The notes under the pieces: generated by a model | What the model was told of the DNA's origin: nothing | The model's input: only the letters and a program-made list of their open reading frames with translations | Databases searched by the model: none | Source of the DNA: Eustoma russellianum | Taxonomy: Eukaryota > Streptophyta > Magnoliopsida > Gentianales > Gentianaceae | Reading direction: 5' to 3' | Assembly (NCBI GenBank): GCA_036186865.1 | Contig: AP025040.1 | Coordinates: 32,246,950-32,310,949 of the forward strand | DNA: 64,000 bases | Position numbers and translations under genes: made by a program | Shown here: one piece after another, positions 1 to 11,811 of the stretch | Position numbering within the stretch: position 1 is the stretch's first letter | Layout of the letters: each line of letters starts with the position of its first letter

Positions 1-856
1 AATTCTTCTCCTCCTCTCCTTATTAAATATACACGCCATACATACATATATATACATATATTTTCAGATTTTTTGAAAAAGGCACATACACATGTATTCC
101 AACGTACTACTGACACGTTATATATTTTACGTACGTACGTTAACGTCACACCACTATACTTAACTCATATTTATGAGTATATCCAGGTCTTATATCATAT
201 GATATAAGATATGGTGTTGACAAATTAAATACGACACGATAAAAGGTTCTAAACCAAAAATTGTCGTATCGGGCGAATACCAAAACTTCGCCAACGTGTC
301 ACGTACTTGCCATAAATAGATGGCCAGCCCCTATACCTCAAAAATCATTATTATTTTCGTGGGTTACATGTAATATTCAGCCAAAAATACTTTCCATGTT
401 TGCACACACAAATTACTCCACATTAAGGCCAAAATGTGAAGATTCCAAGTTTAATTTTGTCACATGTTAATGGTACCACTTTAGACCAGCCAAGTGCTGA
501 GATTTAAAGTATATATTATATATATTATGCATAACATAATATATATAACATGTGCAAAAGTTGGAATTTAAATTAGAGAAAAATCGGGTAATCGATAAAT
601 ATCGAAAATTCGGTTTTCTACGCACACAACACATGGAACGTTTTTGGTACATCATGTGACACGTATCTAGACACTTTTTAAATATTTTATACATCTTAAA
701 GTGTTCTAGAAAATTAAATTAAGGGCTGATTGGAATATAACATGTGTGTATTATTAAATGTGCATTATTTTACAATGTTAGCAAAAATAAATTTCAGCAC
801 ATGCCAAACATATTACCAATGCCTAGAACAGCCAAGATGGAGCTTATTTGGAGCCT
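1..856. other. AT-rich stretch without a recognisable gene
   Basis: No open frame here resembles a known protein; the longest are under 80 codons and have no recognisable motif. The sequence is AT-rich with short palindromes, including a perfect 20-bp one at 189-208. If the LTR that follows is the 3' LTR of a plus-strand copia element, this stretch would be the non-coding 3' end of its internal region. A degenerate purine-rich tract just before 857 (TTATTTGGAGCC) would fit a decayed polypurine tract. That reading is inference. Confidence 0.35.
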
Positions 857-2638
857 TGTTGGCATATTGATTGATCAAGAATCAATTAAACAAAGTTGGT
901 GACATAAAGGAAGCAGCTACAAAAGGTAACATTTCAAACTATGTCACATATATGACACATGCTGAAAATTCAGCATGTGTGTTGTAGTATGGCCGATTTT
1001 TTACCCTTTAAATGAGCTATATTTTGTATCTTGAATCATGAGGATTAATTGAGGATGTTATGGTAATGTTTTGAATTAATTATGAAATTAAAATGGTGAT
1101 ATTTTTAATATCACACATGCTGAAAATTTCAGCATGTGTGTAATGTATAGTGGCTGAAATTTAGTCCACATTTGTGTCTAACTTTTATTCCATACATGAT
1201 GAGAATATTGTATACTAAATGTTAATTGAATTATTCTTTGAATTCTTGAATTAAAACAATGCAAAATAGGCAATATTTTGAACAAAGAGTGAATGTAACA
1301 CATGCTGAAATTTCAGCATGTGCAAGAATGTTAATGGCCGATTTTTGTACCTATTTTTGGAGAAAAATGCATTGCTTAATTTATGTGATGATATTGTGAA
1401 TTATGGCAACTATTTTATGATGGTTTTTGGCACATGTTTTTAGTGAAATATTCATATTTTCCAAGTCATCAAATGATGACAACATTCAACCTATCATGAA
1501 GTGCCAAGTAAGCAAAGCTTAAATGATCATCCAATGAGAAGATGCCAAGTAAGCAAGACCATGTCACAATGATGTCTTACATCCTCCCAAGGACTTAGAA
1601 GATAATTTTCAAGAGGGGGAGACATCTATAGGGGACGGCTGGACCAAGTTAAAAGGAAAGAGGTTGAGCAAAAACAAAACAAGCACAAGCATTGCAAAAT
1701 CAAAGTGATCAAAAGCCTAGCTCTTCTTCTTCTACATTCTCTTTCTTTCTCTCTTCTTGAAAGCCTATTGTATTCATATCTTTCAATCTTGAATAGGCTT
1801 GATATAGACCACCACATATTCCATATCTTTGTAAAAGATTGATCAAGGTGTGATCAATCTTCATTCTTGCGAGGTGGTGGTGTTCGTGCATATTGTATTC
1901 AACGTACAAGGTTTGTAAATAGTTGGAGTTGGTGTGTAATTCCATCAACCCTGTGGTAAGGTGTATTGCGTGTGTGTGATTAGTGTGAACCAAGGAAGGT
2001 GTTCCTTGAAGACTGGAGTAGGTTGTTTATAACCGAACTAGTATAAAATTCTTGGTGCCATTTACTTTCTGCATTTACTTTTCAGTTACTGCACTGATTA
2101 TCCTTCTTGTTCGCATTCGTAAAAATAGTTAACGAATTTCAAAAATCACAAAAATTTCCAGAAATATACTCCCACGTTCTAGGGTTAAGTTTGCACAAGT
2201 TTCAACCCTTTTGGATAAGATAAGTCAATCAAACATCAAAAGTTCTGAGACTAGTGCAGTCTGATTTTCAGACTTGCAAAGGTTGAGACTTTGATTGTAG
2301 TTGACCTACTTCCCAAAATAATTTTGCAAAACTGTTTCAACCCACTTAAATATAGTGTATAAGGAGTTAGTGGTCAAAGTTTCAGAGCATTTGGACGTTC
2401 ACACAATTAGGAATAAATTTTTCAAAACCATCTACCGTTTCTGGCAGATTCGAGCAATCTGAGTACCAACGGTTTTTGAAGGGGTTAAAGGTTGAATTTT
2501 AATTTGAAATTTTTAGGGGACTAAAAACAGAATCTGTTTTCAGAAGTTGAGTTGTTTAGGTTTAAACAAATTTAAAAACCACACTTTCCGCACCACCTAT
2601 TCAACCCCCCCTTCTAGTGGTGCCTTGCAGATCCTACA
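857..2638 (+). repeat. Ty1/copia (SIRE-like) LTR, probably a 3' LTR or solo LTR
   Basis: The right edge is sharp. A run with CAACCCCCCCTTCTAGTGG, typical of the end of SIRE/Maximus-type copia LTRs, leads into GATCCTACA at 2638, and the next base begins the LINE ORF1 reading frame. The proposed left edge, TGTTGGCATATTG at 857, gives the expected TG...CA ends and a length of about 1.78 kb, plausible for this clade, but it is uncertain. No tRNA primer site follows 2638, so this is not a 5' LTR; it is a 3' LTR whose body lies to the left, or a solo LTR. No gag or pol is visible. A pyrimidine-rich tract near 1720-1760 and a promoter-like region near 1790-2000 lie inside. Confidence 0.6.
956..1322. 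repeat. three spaced palindromes in the U3 part of the copia-type LTR
   Basis: CACATGCTGAAA-TTTCAGCATGTG palindromes occur at 956-979 (arms 11-12 bp, AA centre), 1112-1140 (14-bp arms, one-base centre) and 1299-1322 (perfect 24 bp). Two of the three are followed within about 15 bases by GGCCGATTTTT and the third by a diverged version, so they belong to a diverged tandem repeat of about 160-185 bp. Repeated palindromes in U3 suggest transcription-factor sites or hairpins; the function is unknown. Confidence 0.7.
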
Positions 2639-3142
2639 CGGTGGACTACGATAAAGAAAAAGCTGGTGGCAAAATGTCCCCCAACAGATGTTCCTCCACC
2701 TGTGGTTCCAACCCAGGATCAGCTTGAACCCACAGCTGCTAATTCTCCAACTTCTGATCATACCATGACGCTTGACTATGACAGTGACCTGCAGGCTGAC
2801 GTACTTTGTGACGCTGCGAAACCTCCTCTATATGATAATTCAGATCATTGCGACTTGGGACATTCTTCGGATACTGAATTGCCTGTAGATGATCCGACCG
2901 TCGACTTGCAAAATGTCCCAGATGATGTAGACTGGCGAATGCAGCTAATCCCTCCATCACCCGATGTGGAGGTGTTGATATCGCGATTGCAGGAACCTGC
3001 TGAGGATGCCGAATTTATACCTATAGTTCCTCGTCAGAAACGCATTGCCAGGAAAGATCTACCGCCTTTACCACCATCTACTATATTGACGCGTAGTGCT
3101 TCGCACGTCTCTCAAGGAAGTGACACTACTCTTTTTCAATGA
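2639..3142 (+). pseudogene. LINE-A ORF1, C-terminal part
   Basis: The frame is open from the LTR junction to the stop at 3140-3142, about 167 codons. It starts with RWTTIKKK, matching the RWTPKK motif that follows the zinc knuckle in LINE-J and LINE-K ORF1, and ends with a basic, proline-rich stretch (RKDLPPLPPS) also found in LINE-C and LINE-I. The DUF4283 domain and zinc knuckle expected upstream are missing because of the LTR. ORF1 proteins of plant L1 elements bind the LINE RNA and form RNPs. The stop overlaps the ORF2 start in the four bases ATGA, suggesting reinitiation as the way ORF2 is translated. There is no ATG start; the first in-frame alternative start is GTG at 2666, which is probably not real. 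Confidence 0.75.
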
Positions 3143-6100
3143 ATTCATTAATATGGAATATCAGAGGCATGCGTGCCTCTCTACCTAGGTTGCATCATTT
3201 GATACGTGAGCATCGTTTACATTTACTTGCACTTATTGAACCAAAACATCCTCCCTCACGTATTGATGGGTTTGGTTTGGACCTTGGTTTTTCACATTAT
3301 TATTCTTCTCAGTCGGAACGTATTTGGTTTTTCTGGCGTGATTCAGAGTTTCATTTGCTTGCCACGCAGGATCAAGATCAAGTGGTTCATTTCACTTTGC
3401 TATTTCGTCCGCTTCAATTAACCTTTGTTTTATCGGTAGTATATGCCAAGCACACATCATCTTTATGTCGTTCTCTATGGCAATCCTTATGTGACTTCTC
3501 TAGGGCTTCCATGTTATTGTGGATGGTAGGAGGGGATTTCAATACTTTTCGAACTCTTGATGATCATAGTGGGCGTTCACATCCCTCCCTTGCAGCATTA
3601 CAAGATTTTAATGACTGTATTGAATCTCATTCTCTTATGGCTCCGCAATTTCATGGGCCCAGATTTACTTGGATCGATGGCAGGGGTTTATGCCGTGTTC
3701 GTCGAAGGTTGGATTGGTTATGTATCAACTCTTCTTTTCAGGATGCGTTTGAGGACATGCAACTAACACATCTTCTGAGAGTTTCTTCGGATCACATGCC
3801 CTTATTGTTCGTGTGTCGATTAAACACGGCTGGGGGTCGTTGCTCTTTTTGTTTTCTGGACTCATGGTTACTTCATCCGGATTTCCACACCTATACGCAG
3901 AATGCTTGGTCGTCGTATCCCACTAATGGAGGTATGTATGGCTTTTATTCAAAATTATTTTGTCAAAAGAGGGACATTTAGCGGTGGAATAAAGAAATCT
4001 TTGGCAATATCTTTACAAATCTTATGCAAGCCGAAGCTAATCTTTCTAGTGCTGAGGGCATCTGGGATGCTGACCCCAATGAAGCGACGCGAGAGGCATA
4101 TCACCGAGCCAAGGCTGAATATCTGCGTGCATCCACATATGAGCTGCATTTCTGGAAACAAAAAGCGCGGGTAAGATGGCTAAAGGAAGGTGATGCCAAC
4201 ACGCGCTATTTTGACTCTATTGTCAAAGGGCGACGGTCACAATTACGCACACAGCAAATCCAAACTTTCACTGGTGAACAGTGCACCTCGCCCACGGACA
4301 TCATGGCAGAAGCTGTTTCTTTCTACACCTCGTTATTTGCTCGGGAGGCAACACATAATCATGATGCTATTCTTTCTCACATCCCTCGTCTGATCTCGGA
4401 GGAAGACAATGCCATGCTCACGCAGTTGCCAATGGAGGCAGAGGTAAAGGAGGCGGTGTGGCATCTAGATCCCCAGAGTGCAGCAGGACCAGATGGTTTC
4501 AATGGTAAGTTTTATCGATCGTGTTGGCCAATTATTCATGCTGATGTGGTTAAGACAGTGCAGGAAGTTTTCATTGCCATTCCACAGCCTTCAGCGATGG
4601 CTAGTGTGTTAATCATTTTGATTCCGAAGACACCATCTCCACAAACATTTAGTGATTTTCGGCCTATCTATCTCACAAATTTTCTGAGTAAAGTCTGTAC
4701 GCAAATCATTGCCACCCGCTTGAGAAAACTGCTTCACAACTTAATATCTCAGGAACAGACAGGATTTTTGCCCGGACAAGATATTTCCACGCAAGTTTTA
4801 ATGGCACGGGAGATGGTTCACATGCTTGATAAGGGTGGTTCTCAATTATGTTTGAAGCTGGACATGATGAAGGCTTTTGATAGAGTAAGCTGGGAGTATC
4901 TGGAATTGCTGCTAAGGCATTTTGGCTTCTCAAATTTTTTCATTCGGATCATACTTAATTATTTACGTGCCACTACCTTAGCAGTTTTGATAAATGGCCA
5001 ACCCTCTGTGTCATTTCGGCCTTACAGAGGTGTCAAACAAGGTGACCTGTTATCCCCTTTGCTCTTTATTCTCTCTTCTGAGGGTTTCAGCAGAGGCTTA
5101 AAATCATTGGTTGCCTCTGGCGAATTGCAACCTTTTCGCCTAGGCAGGGTTTCTTTTGCTATCACACATTTTGCTTATGCAGACGACCTTCTTGTGTTTT
5201 TGCGTGGCACACAACGAAATTTACGAAGGTTTCGTTCATTCTTAACTTTGTATGAAACTGCTTCTAATCCGAAGGTAAACTTCTAGAAGAGCAGTTTTAT
5301 TCCATTTTCCAGCACATCAAATCATCAGAGGCGAGCATTTGAGACCATATTAAGCATGCGGTGTACTGGTTTACCATTTCGATACCTTGGGTTCTATTTG
5401 CATAAGGGTATCAATCGTTCTAGATATTGTACTTCCCTACTACAGCATATTGATGACCGACTGCATGGATGGCATTCTCGGTTACTTTCTTCAGCAGGTC
5501 GCCTTGTTTTACTTCGTTCTGTGATTTCGGCTCTTCCATTACATGTTCTTGCAGTGGGAGGTTTGCCAAAGTCAGTGATCAAAATCATAGAAAGGAAAAT
5601 GGCAGCGTTTTATTGGAGACATCGACATCATTGGGTTGCATGGTCTACTATTACTACGCCTACTGAGGAAGGTGTTTTGGGGCTTCGTGATCTCAGCATG
5701 TTACAAAAGGCTTATCACTGTCGTATTTGGTGGTCATATCAGCAGCATGATACACTTTGGAGTAAATATATGCATATAAAATACGGAAACCGTGGGGATT
5801 ATCTGCCTCGGCTGCCGGATTCGCCAGTTTGAAGGCTTATCTGTCAAATTCATGCTACCTGCCTTGCACAAACTGAAGGCCAGGACTCGCATCTCAGCTG
5901 GATACCCTCGGCTTTGGGGGAATTTTCTTTACGATCATTCTATTATATTTGTCGTGCACCCCAACCAACACTGCTTTCTGCAAAATTCATTTGGTTCAAG
6001 CATCATTCGCCTGCCACTCAGCTATTATTATGGCGACTTCTTCATTCCGCTATGCCATTTGAGGACTACATTGGTAAGTACTCTACCGCTCGTCTAACAC

Positions 6101-6997
6101 AATGTCCTTTTTGTAAGCAAGCTTCGGCCATGGTGGATCACGTCTTTCTATCCTGCGCTGGCATTCGTCCTATATGGAATTTCTTTGCATCTGAGTTACA
6201 TTGTTTGTCCCCCATGTCACTGCATCTTCGTCAATATCTGTTATCTTGGTGGTATCGTTCTACATTTTCGTCTCTCTTTGGGGTTTTAAAAATCGTTGTT
6301 CCGGCTATTATTGTGTCCAATATGTGGCGCATTTATGCGTCACTAGTGTATGGTGAGTCGAACTCATTTGCTCAGTCCTCCATTCGGGCTCCCATCCATT
6401 ATGACATTGAGATGTGGAGTAAGACAATTCATGGCTCCAAGCTTGCGGCAGGAACAACACCACAGCTTTCATGGATTCCCACTCTTTGGTCTCCACGGCC
6501 GCAAGTGGTTCATTGGCGATCTCCTCCTTCCGGTAGATTGAAGTTAAATATAGATGTGGCGGTTGGCAGACATTACGCAGCATGGGCCTATTTTGCGTGA
6601 TCATGCTGGTACCTGTGTGGGAGCGATTTCTTTTCGCTTACCTCCAAGTACACCACTTATTGCAGAGATACAGGCAGCAGTGCTTGGTTTGTTATATTTC
6701 CTCCCACTTTATCGTTCCATTATTCTACAGTCGGATTGTGCTCAGATGCTGTCACGCTTAATGCGACCGCAGTCGGTTTTTGGGAACTATCATCTGCGGT
6801 TATTACAGACACTAATTCATCTTCACCAGCTGGATTTCGCTCATGTTTATAGAGAGGCAAACATTGCTGCTCACTACCTTGCTCAGCATGCAATGCTGGT
6901 TCCTCAGACACAATACTACTCTCGCCACAATCTTCCACCACTAGTTTGTGGCTCCATAACATTGGACCTCTCATCCGCGAATTTGCGCATTCCTTGA
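3139..6997 (+). pseudogene. LINE-A ORF2: endonuclease, reverse transcriptase and RNase H, four lesions
   Basis: ORF2 makes the protein that nicks target DNA and reverse-transcribes the LINE RNA. It begins at ATG 3139 (MNSLIWNIRGMR, the APE endonuclease start) with GGDFNTF near residue 133 and a SDHMPL motif near 218. Reverse transcriptase motifs follow: AAGPDGF, FSDFRPI, KLDMMKAFDRVSW, GVKQGDLLSP and YADDLL at about 5172-5190. A zinc-binding RVT segment with CPFCKQ...DHVFLSC lies near 6100-6155, and RNase H motifs NIDVAV, AEIQAAV, SDC and REANIAAHYLAQ run to the stop at 6997. Lesions are TAG at 3979, TAG at 5284, TGA at 5830 (where relatives have Trp) and a frameshift near 6580. Reading through, it is about 1,285 codons, normal for the family. 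Confidence 0.9.
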
Positions 6998-7570
6998 GCT
7001 TTTTCGGTCTTCCATATGGATTGGCATTCATTTCTTTCTTCTGCCTGTATCCTGGGGGTTGCAGGCAGAGTCGGTATGCTTTGCACTCTATTGGTATTTT
7101 TCTTTTCATTATGCCTCGTATACCTGTTTTACTTAGCATTTTATTTCGCATGTGCATGGACGGGGAAACATATCATGGTGAACTATATCTTCGACGCAGA
7201 CGATGCAATCTATGCTGTGAGGACCACGCATCAACCCTCAGCGCTGGATATTTCATTGGCAGACCCTTCACGTGTTTCTTTTTTGTCCATTCGGCTTGTA
7301 TTTTCTTCCACAATGTACTGTAACGTATATCACCACTCCAATTATATAAATATGTACGTTTCTTCCTTCGCCAAGGTTTTATCCACAAGGGTGGTTTTAC
7401 TTGGTAAGGTTTTAATGCGACATATCATATATGATTTGGAGGTTGATAACAATCAACTTTTTGCTTTCGCTATACTCTAATTCAGACTCCTCTATGTAGT
7501 AAGGTTTTTCTCCGCCATAAGTGAGGTCTTTTTTCCAATAAAATCTGTTTCGATAAAAATATATATATAC

Positions 7571-10500
7571 AACATCACCATAACACTTATACAGATCCGT
7601 GGTTAATTGGGGGAGACTTCAACACCTTTTTAATTGTAGCAGAACATGATGGCCTCTCTTCCCCTTCGATGTCTTCGTTTGAGGATTTTAGTGATTGTGT
7701 TTTTTACTGTGAATTAATAGACTTGCCGTATGAGGGTTCCATGTATACTTGGACAAGTGGTCGTGATTGTACTCCATTTCTATTACGATCTATGCAATCA
7801 TCCTTCAGCGGACCAAAATCCTTTCGTTTTCATAATATGTGGGTGGAGCACAAAGAGTTTCATAAATTTGTGAAATCATCGTGAGAATCATATCCCACAA
7901 TCGGCGGAATGTGTGGTTTATACAATAAGCTTCAGCAGCTGAAAAAAGATTTACAAGCATGGAACAAAAATGTGTTTGGAAACATTTTTGACCAAGTGTC
8001 TCATTTGGAGCAAGAACTTAAACTTAGCGAAGAACGTTTTGACGCACACCCTTCACTAGAAACCCGCATGGCATATCATGAAGTGCAGGCTCAATATAAG
8101 ATGGCAGAACGTAAGAGCCTCCTATTTTGGGCACATAAAGCGAGACAGAAATAGATAGCAGAAGGAGATGCAAACACATCGTTTTTTCACAACATAGTCA
8201 AAGATAGACATTCAAGGCAGACAATCAACCAAATACGAGATGAGGATGGTACTATTATTGACACGCAACACAGAATCCAGCAAGCAGCTGTAGATTATTA
8301 CCAAAAATTATTCTCGGCGGAGCCAATTTCTGATGATAGTGCTATTCTAGATCATATACCACAACTAGTATCTCAATCTGATAATCAGCAGTTAACAGCT
8401 TTGCCAACACATACAGAGGTAAAAAAGGCAGTATGGTCGCTTGATCCAAAAAGTGCTCCTGGTCCCGATGGATATAATGGCTATTTTTTCGCACTTGTTG
8501 GGATGTAGTAGGAATGGATGTTCACAAAGCCATGCAAGAATTCTTTTTGGGCATTCCTATACTGAAGGCAATGGGTAGCACATTAATAATATTGCTGCCA
8601 AAGACTTCTACTCCACGCACATTTTCTGATTACAGGCCAATCAGTCTAGCTAATTTCGTATCCAAGTTGGCAACACGTATCATTGCAACGCGAATACAGC
8701 CGCTGCTACAAAAGCTTATTATAGTGGAACAAGCAGGTTTTGTGAAGGGTAGAGATGTATCGGATCAGATTGTTATGGCTCGCGAGTTGGTTCACTTATA
8801 ACACACAAAAGTTAGAGGTTCCAATGTTATAATCAAGCTTGATATGATGAAAGCGTTTGATAGAGTCAACTGGACTTTTCTTGCAAAACTGCTATCAAAA
8901 TTTGGCTTTGCGGCTAGATTGGTCAATCTTATATTCAACCATCTCAAAGGAACTTACTTTTCAATATTGGTAAATGGAGTCCCTTCTAGTTTTTTTCAGC
9001 CATCAAGAGGGGTCAAGCAAGGAGACCCACTGTCACCCATCTTATTTATTCTAGCATCAGAGGCATTTTCAAGGGGCATTAAAAATTTCGTTGATTAAGG
9101 AACCATTACACCATTTACTGCGGGAAGATCAAAAAAAATTACACACTTAGCATTTGCGGATGATCTATTGGTGTTTATCAATGGCAGACTGAGGAATTTA
9201 GGAAAGTTTACAAAATTCTTGGAAATGTATCAGGCAACGTCCGGGCAAGCGGCAAATTTTCATAAAAGTCACTTTGTTCCAGCAGCATATCTCTCGTGCC
9301 TACAGATTAGTAGGATGGAACATATGTTACACATGACATCAGTTTCTTTGCCAATAAAATACTTAGGAGTACAGTTGCACAAAGGCAAGGAAAGAGCAGC
9401 ACATTTTGCTAGTCTCCTCTCTTCAGTTCAAGCGAAACTCTCAATGTGGCAGAATAGATTTCTCAATCACGCCGGTAGATTAATTTTAATCAAAAACGTT
9501 TTAGCCTCACTGCCGTTACACATACTATCTGCGTGTAAGTTACCTCAGAGTCTCATCCGAGTCATAACAAGATTGATGATTAAATTTTTTTGGGGAATCA
9601 CAGACAATAGGATTTGTCATTCTTGGGTTTCCAGTGACACATTTTTTGGACCAGTAACTGAGGGTGGTCTGGGATTAAGAAAGCTAGAAGATCTACAGAC
9701 AGCCTACTCTTGCAGATTATGGTGGAGGTATCAAGTAAACAATTCCCTATGGAGTAAATTTTTCATGCACGTTATGCTAGCCGTAATTCTTATGAAATAC
9801 GGATCACAGACTCCCCAGTTTGGAAGCGGATATGTAGAGTGCACTCGTTTTGTCTCAATCATCTGGATTTTGATCAATACATCATTCGAAGTGCCTATGA
9901 TCAGATCCGTACCGTGAGGAATTCTCGCATCTCCTAAAAGTTCATATGGCATAAACAAATTTCTCCGCACATTCGAGTTTTTCTATGGCGACTATACCGA
10001 AATGCAGTACCTCTTCCTGAAAACTTGCAGAAGTTCGTCTATATTCATCCTACCCAATGTCCCTTCTGACTAGAAGCACAAATCACATTGAATCATATAT
10101 TCTTGGAATGTTCAGAAATTGCAGACATCTGGAAGATATACGCAGCTTACTTGGATGGTCCTTCTGCTGCTGTTCGCACACTACAACAAAAATTAATTCA
10201 ATAATGGATGTCAACCAAAGGTAATACACTTAAAGGTATGTTGAGAATAGTAGCCCCGTCTATCATTGTATGGGAATTGTGGAAAGCCTATACATCAATC
10301 ATTTGTGGGGATGAACGCTGGAGAAGGATATCTGTGTTGGAAAACATTCGACGTTCGTTGTATGATTGGTCATCCACTCAAAGGGGGCAAAAATTTGCCA
10401 TTGCAGATCGTGGCTTAATTAATCTTGGCTTAACCCCACAGCTCCGCCCTCCCAGATGCAGAATTGTTAGATGGATCCATCCTCGACCAGGTAGATTGAA

Positions 10501-11525
10501 AATGAACACGGATGCATCCCATGGGAGACATTCAGCAGCAGCTGGAGCTATCTTGCATGACATCAATGGTATGTTCTTGGGGGCAATCTCTTATCACCTA
10601 CCGCTATCCTCACCAGCCACAGCAGATTTTCAAGCAGCATATTTCAGTTTCTTATACTTTGCCACACAATGGGGCTCCATCGACGTTGAAGTGGATGCGC
10701 AAGGAGTACTTTCAGCAGTTCAAAGTAATAGGCATCTACATGCTTCCATTTTCCGCAACTTGTTACTTTCGACATCCTCTGAGATAACACACATCCCTCA
10801 GGAGGCAAATCAACCAGCTCACTTTTTAGCTCAATATGGCCAATTTCATCAACAACTAATAGTTTTTACAACAGTAGCTAAGGCAAGTTACCAGACTGAA
10901 AATACCCCACATCTTAGACATGGAGTCGGCTCATGATCAAATTTGTTGCCCATATCATAAGATATGGGCAACGCAGGTAAGCATCACACTCCCCATGATG
11001 CTGCTGTTTTACGTCATATTCTTTCCACAACCAGCATTGCTAAGATTCACGTTACCCATATCATCGAATATAAGTAACATGGGTAACTTATTACACAATC
11101 TCTTGTGCTGCATTTCGCGTGCTACTGCTTTTCTCAACCTGCTAAGATACTCTAAGTTTTCTAACTTTCGTTTTTATTGGTGCATGATTTCCTGCTCACA
11201 ACAACGAATGCGGAGGCACTTACTATGGACGCTCCAGCCTAGATTGTACAACGCTCAAGTTCTGCAAGTTACAATCATCATGCGGATTTTTCTTTGTATT
11301 CGTATACTCACTCCAATCATATAAATATGTACGCTTTTTCCTTCGCCAAGGTTTTATCCACAAGGATGGTTTTACTTGGCAAGGTTTTAATGCGGCATAT
11401 CATGTATGATTGGCGAATAGAAATTATATGCTCGTTATATTATTATTTTGCTTACATTGACAAGCATTGTAATATGGTTTTCTTCCGCCATAAGTGAGGC
11501 ATAATATAATATACCCTATATTGCT

Positions 11526-11562
<37 letters not shown>
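7571..11562 (+). mobile_element. LINE-B, 5'-truncated LINE
   Basis: Begins abruptly inside the endonuclease domain directly after the TA-rich tail of LINE-A, so two LINEs lie head to tail with no spacer. It carries the rest of ORF2, a 3' UTR with a perfect 12-bp hairpin at 10945-10972 and a second related inverted repeat near 11050-11090, the GCCAAG block at about 11340-11385, a partly decayed terminal hairpin at 11481-11499 and a (TA)17 tail at 11529-11562. No target duplication could be read because both edges are TA-rich. Confidence 0.88.
7572..10936 (+). pseudogene. LINE-B ORF2 remnant (endonuclease to RNase H)
   Basis: Starts at DPWLIGGDFNTF of the endonuclease. The catalytic-domain C-terminus is shortened: the WCRLDR...SDHSP region of relatives is missing between about 7775 and 7800. 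The linker (WNKNVFGNIFDQV) and reverse transcriptase motifs SAPGPDGY, FSDYRPISL, KLDMMKAFDRVNW, GVKQGDPLSP and HLAFADDLLVFI are readable. The zinc-binding segment is badly shifted between 9780 and 10200, and RNase H is open from 10208 to the TGA at 10936 (MNTDAS, ATADFQAA, EVDAQG, QEANQPAHFLAQ). The usual acidic residue of the second RNase H motif appears as D in ADF. Stops occur at 7882, 8152, 8505, 8798 and 9096 among others. It encodes no working protein. Confidence 0.85.
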
Positions 11563-11564
<2 letters not shown>

Positions 11565-11811
11565 TCACATAAGCATATTTTGTTACATTGTACATATGTG
11601 TACCTACAATCAACCTTATGGCCAGTTATATATATTTATGTATAACAATATATATAAACATTTCATACTTTCTACATACTTGTATTTATAGTCCCAACTA
11701 AATTCAATCTATTATGGAAGGGCCCTTAAGGCCGTATGGCATATATGTATGTCTACTTATATGCATTTTTCCACCTTGTACATATGTGTATACATAATAT
11801 ATAACAAACCC
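11563..11811. other. AT-rich spacer between LINE-B and the Ty3/gypsy element
   Basis: About 250 bases of AT-rich sequence without a recognisable gene. Its last five bases, AACCC at 11807-11811, are the left copy of the probable target duplication of the Ty3/gypsy insertion. Confidence 0.6.

Larger units (their letters stand above)
2639..7570 (+). mobile_element. LINE-A, L1-type non-LTR retrotransposon with RNase H
   Basis: Carries the end of ORF1, a nearly complete ORF2 (endonuclease, reverse transcriptase, zinc-binding segment, RNase H) and a 3' UTR ending in the family's conserved tail and a short A/TA-rich end (7551-7570). The 5' side is cut by the copia-type LTR exactly inside ORF1, at the RWTxxKK motif that is also present in LINE-J and LINE-K. 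ORF2 has only three in-frame stops and one frameshift, so it is among the least decayed copies here. In the 3' UTR a CTGCCTGTA/TTGCAGGCAG hairpin lies at 7041-7068, the GCCAAG block at 7366-7410 and the terminal hairpin at 7509-7526. Confidence 0.9.

Noticed and set aside
1626..1993. Minus-strand frames of 63 and 94 codons in the copia-type LTR.
   Set aside because: Pyrimidine-rich LTR sequence read backward gives KER-rich peptides; no motif.
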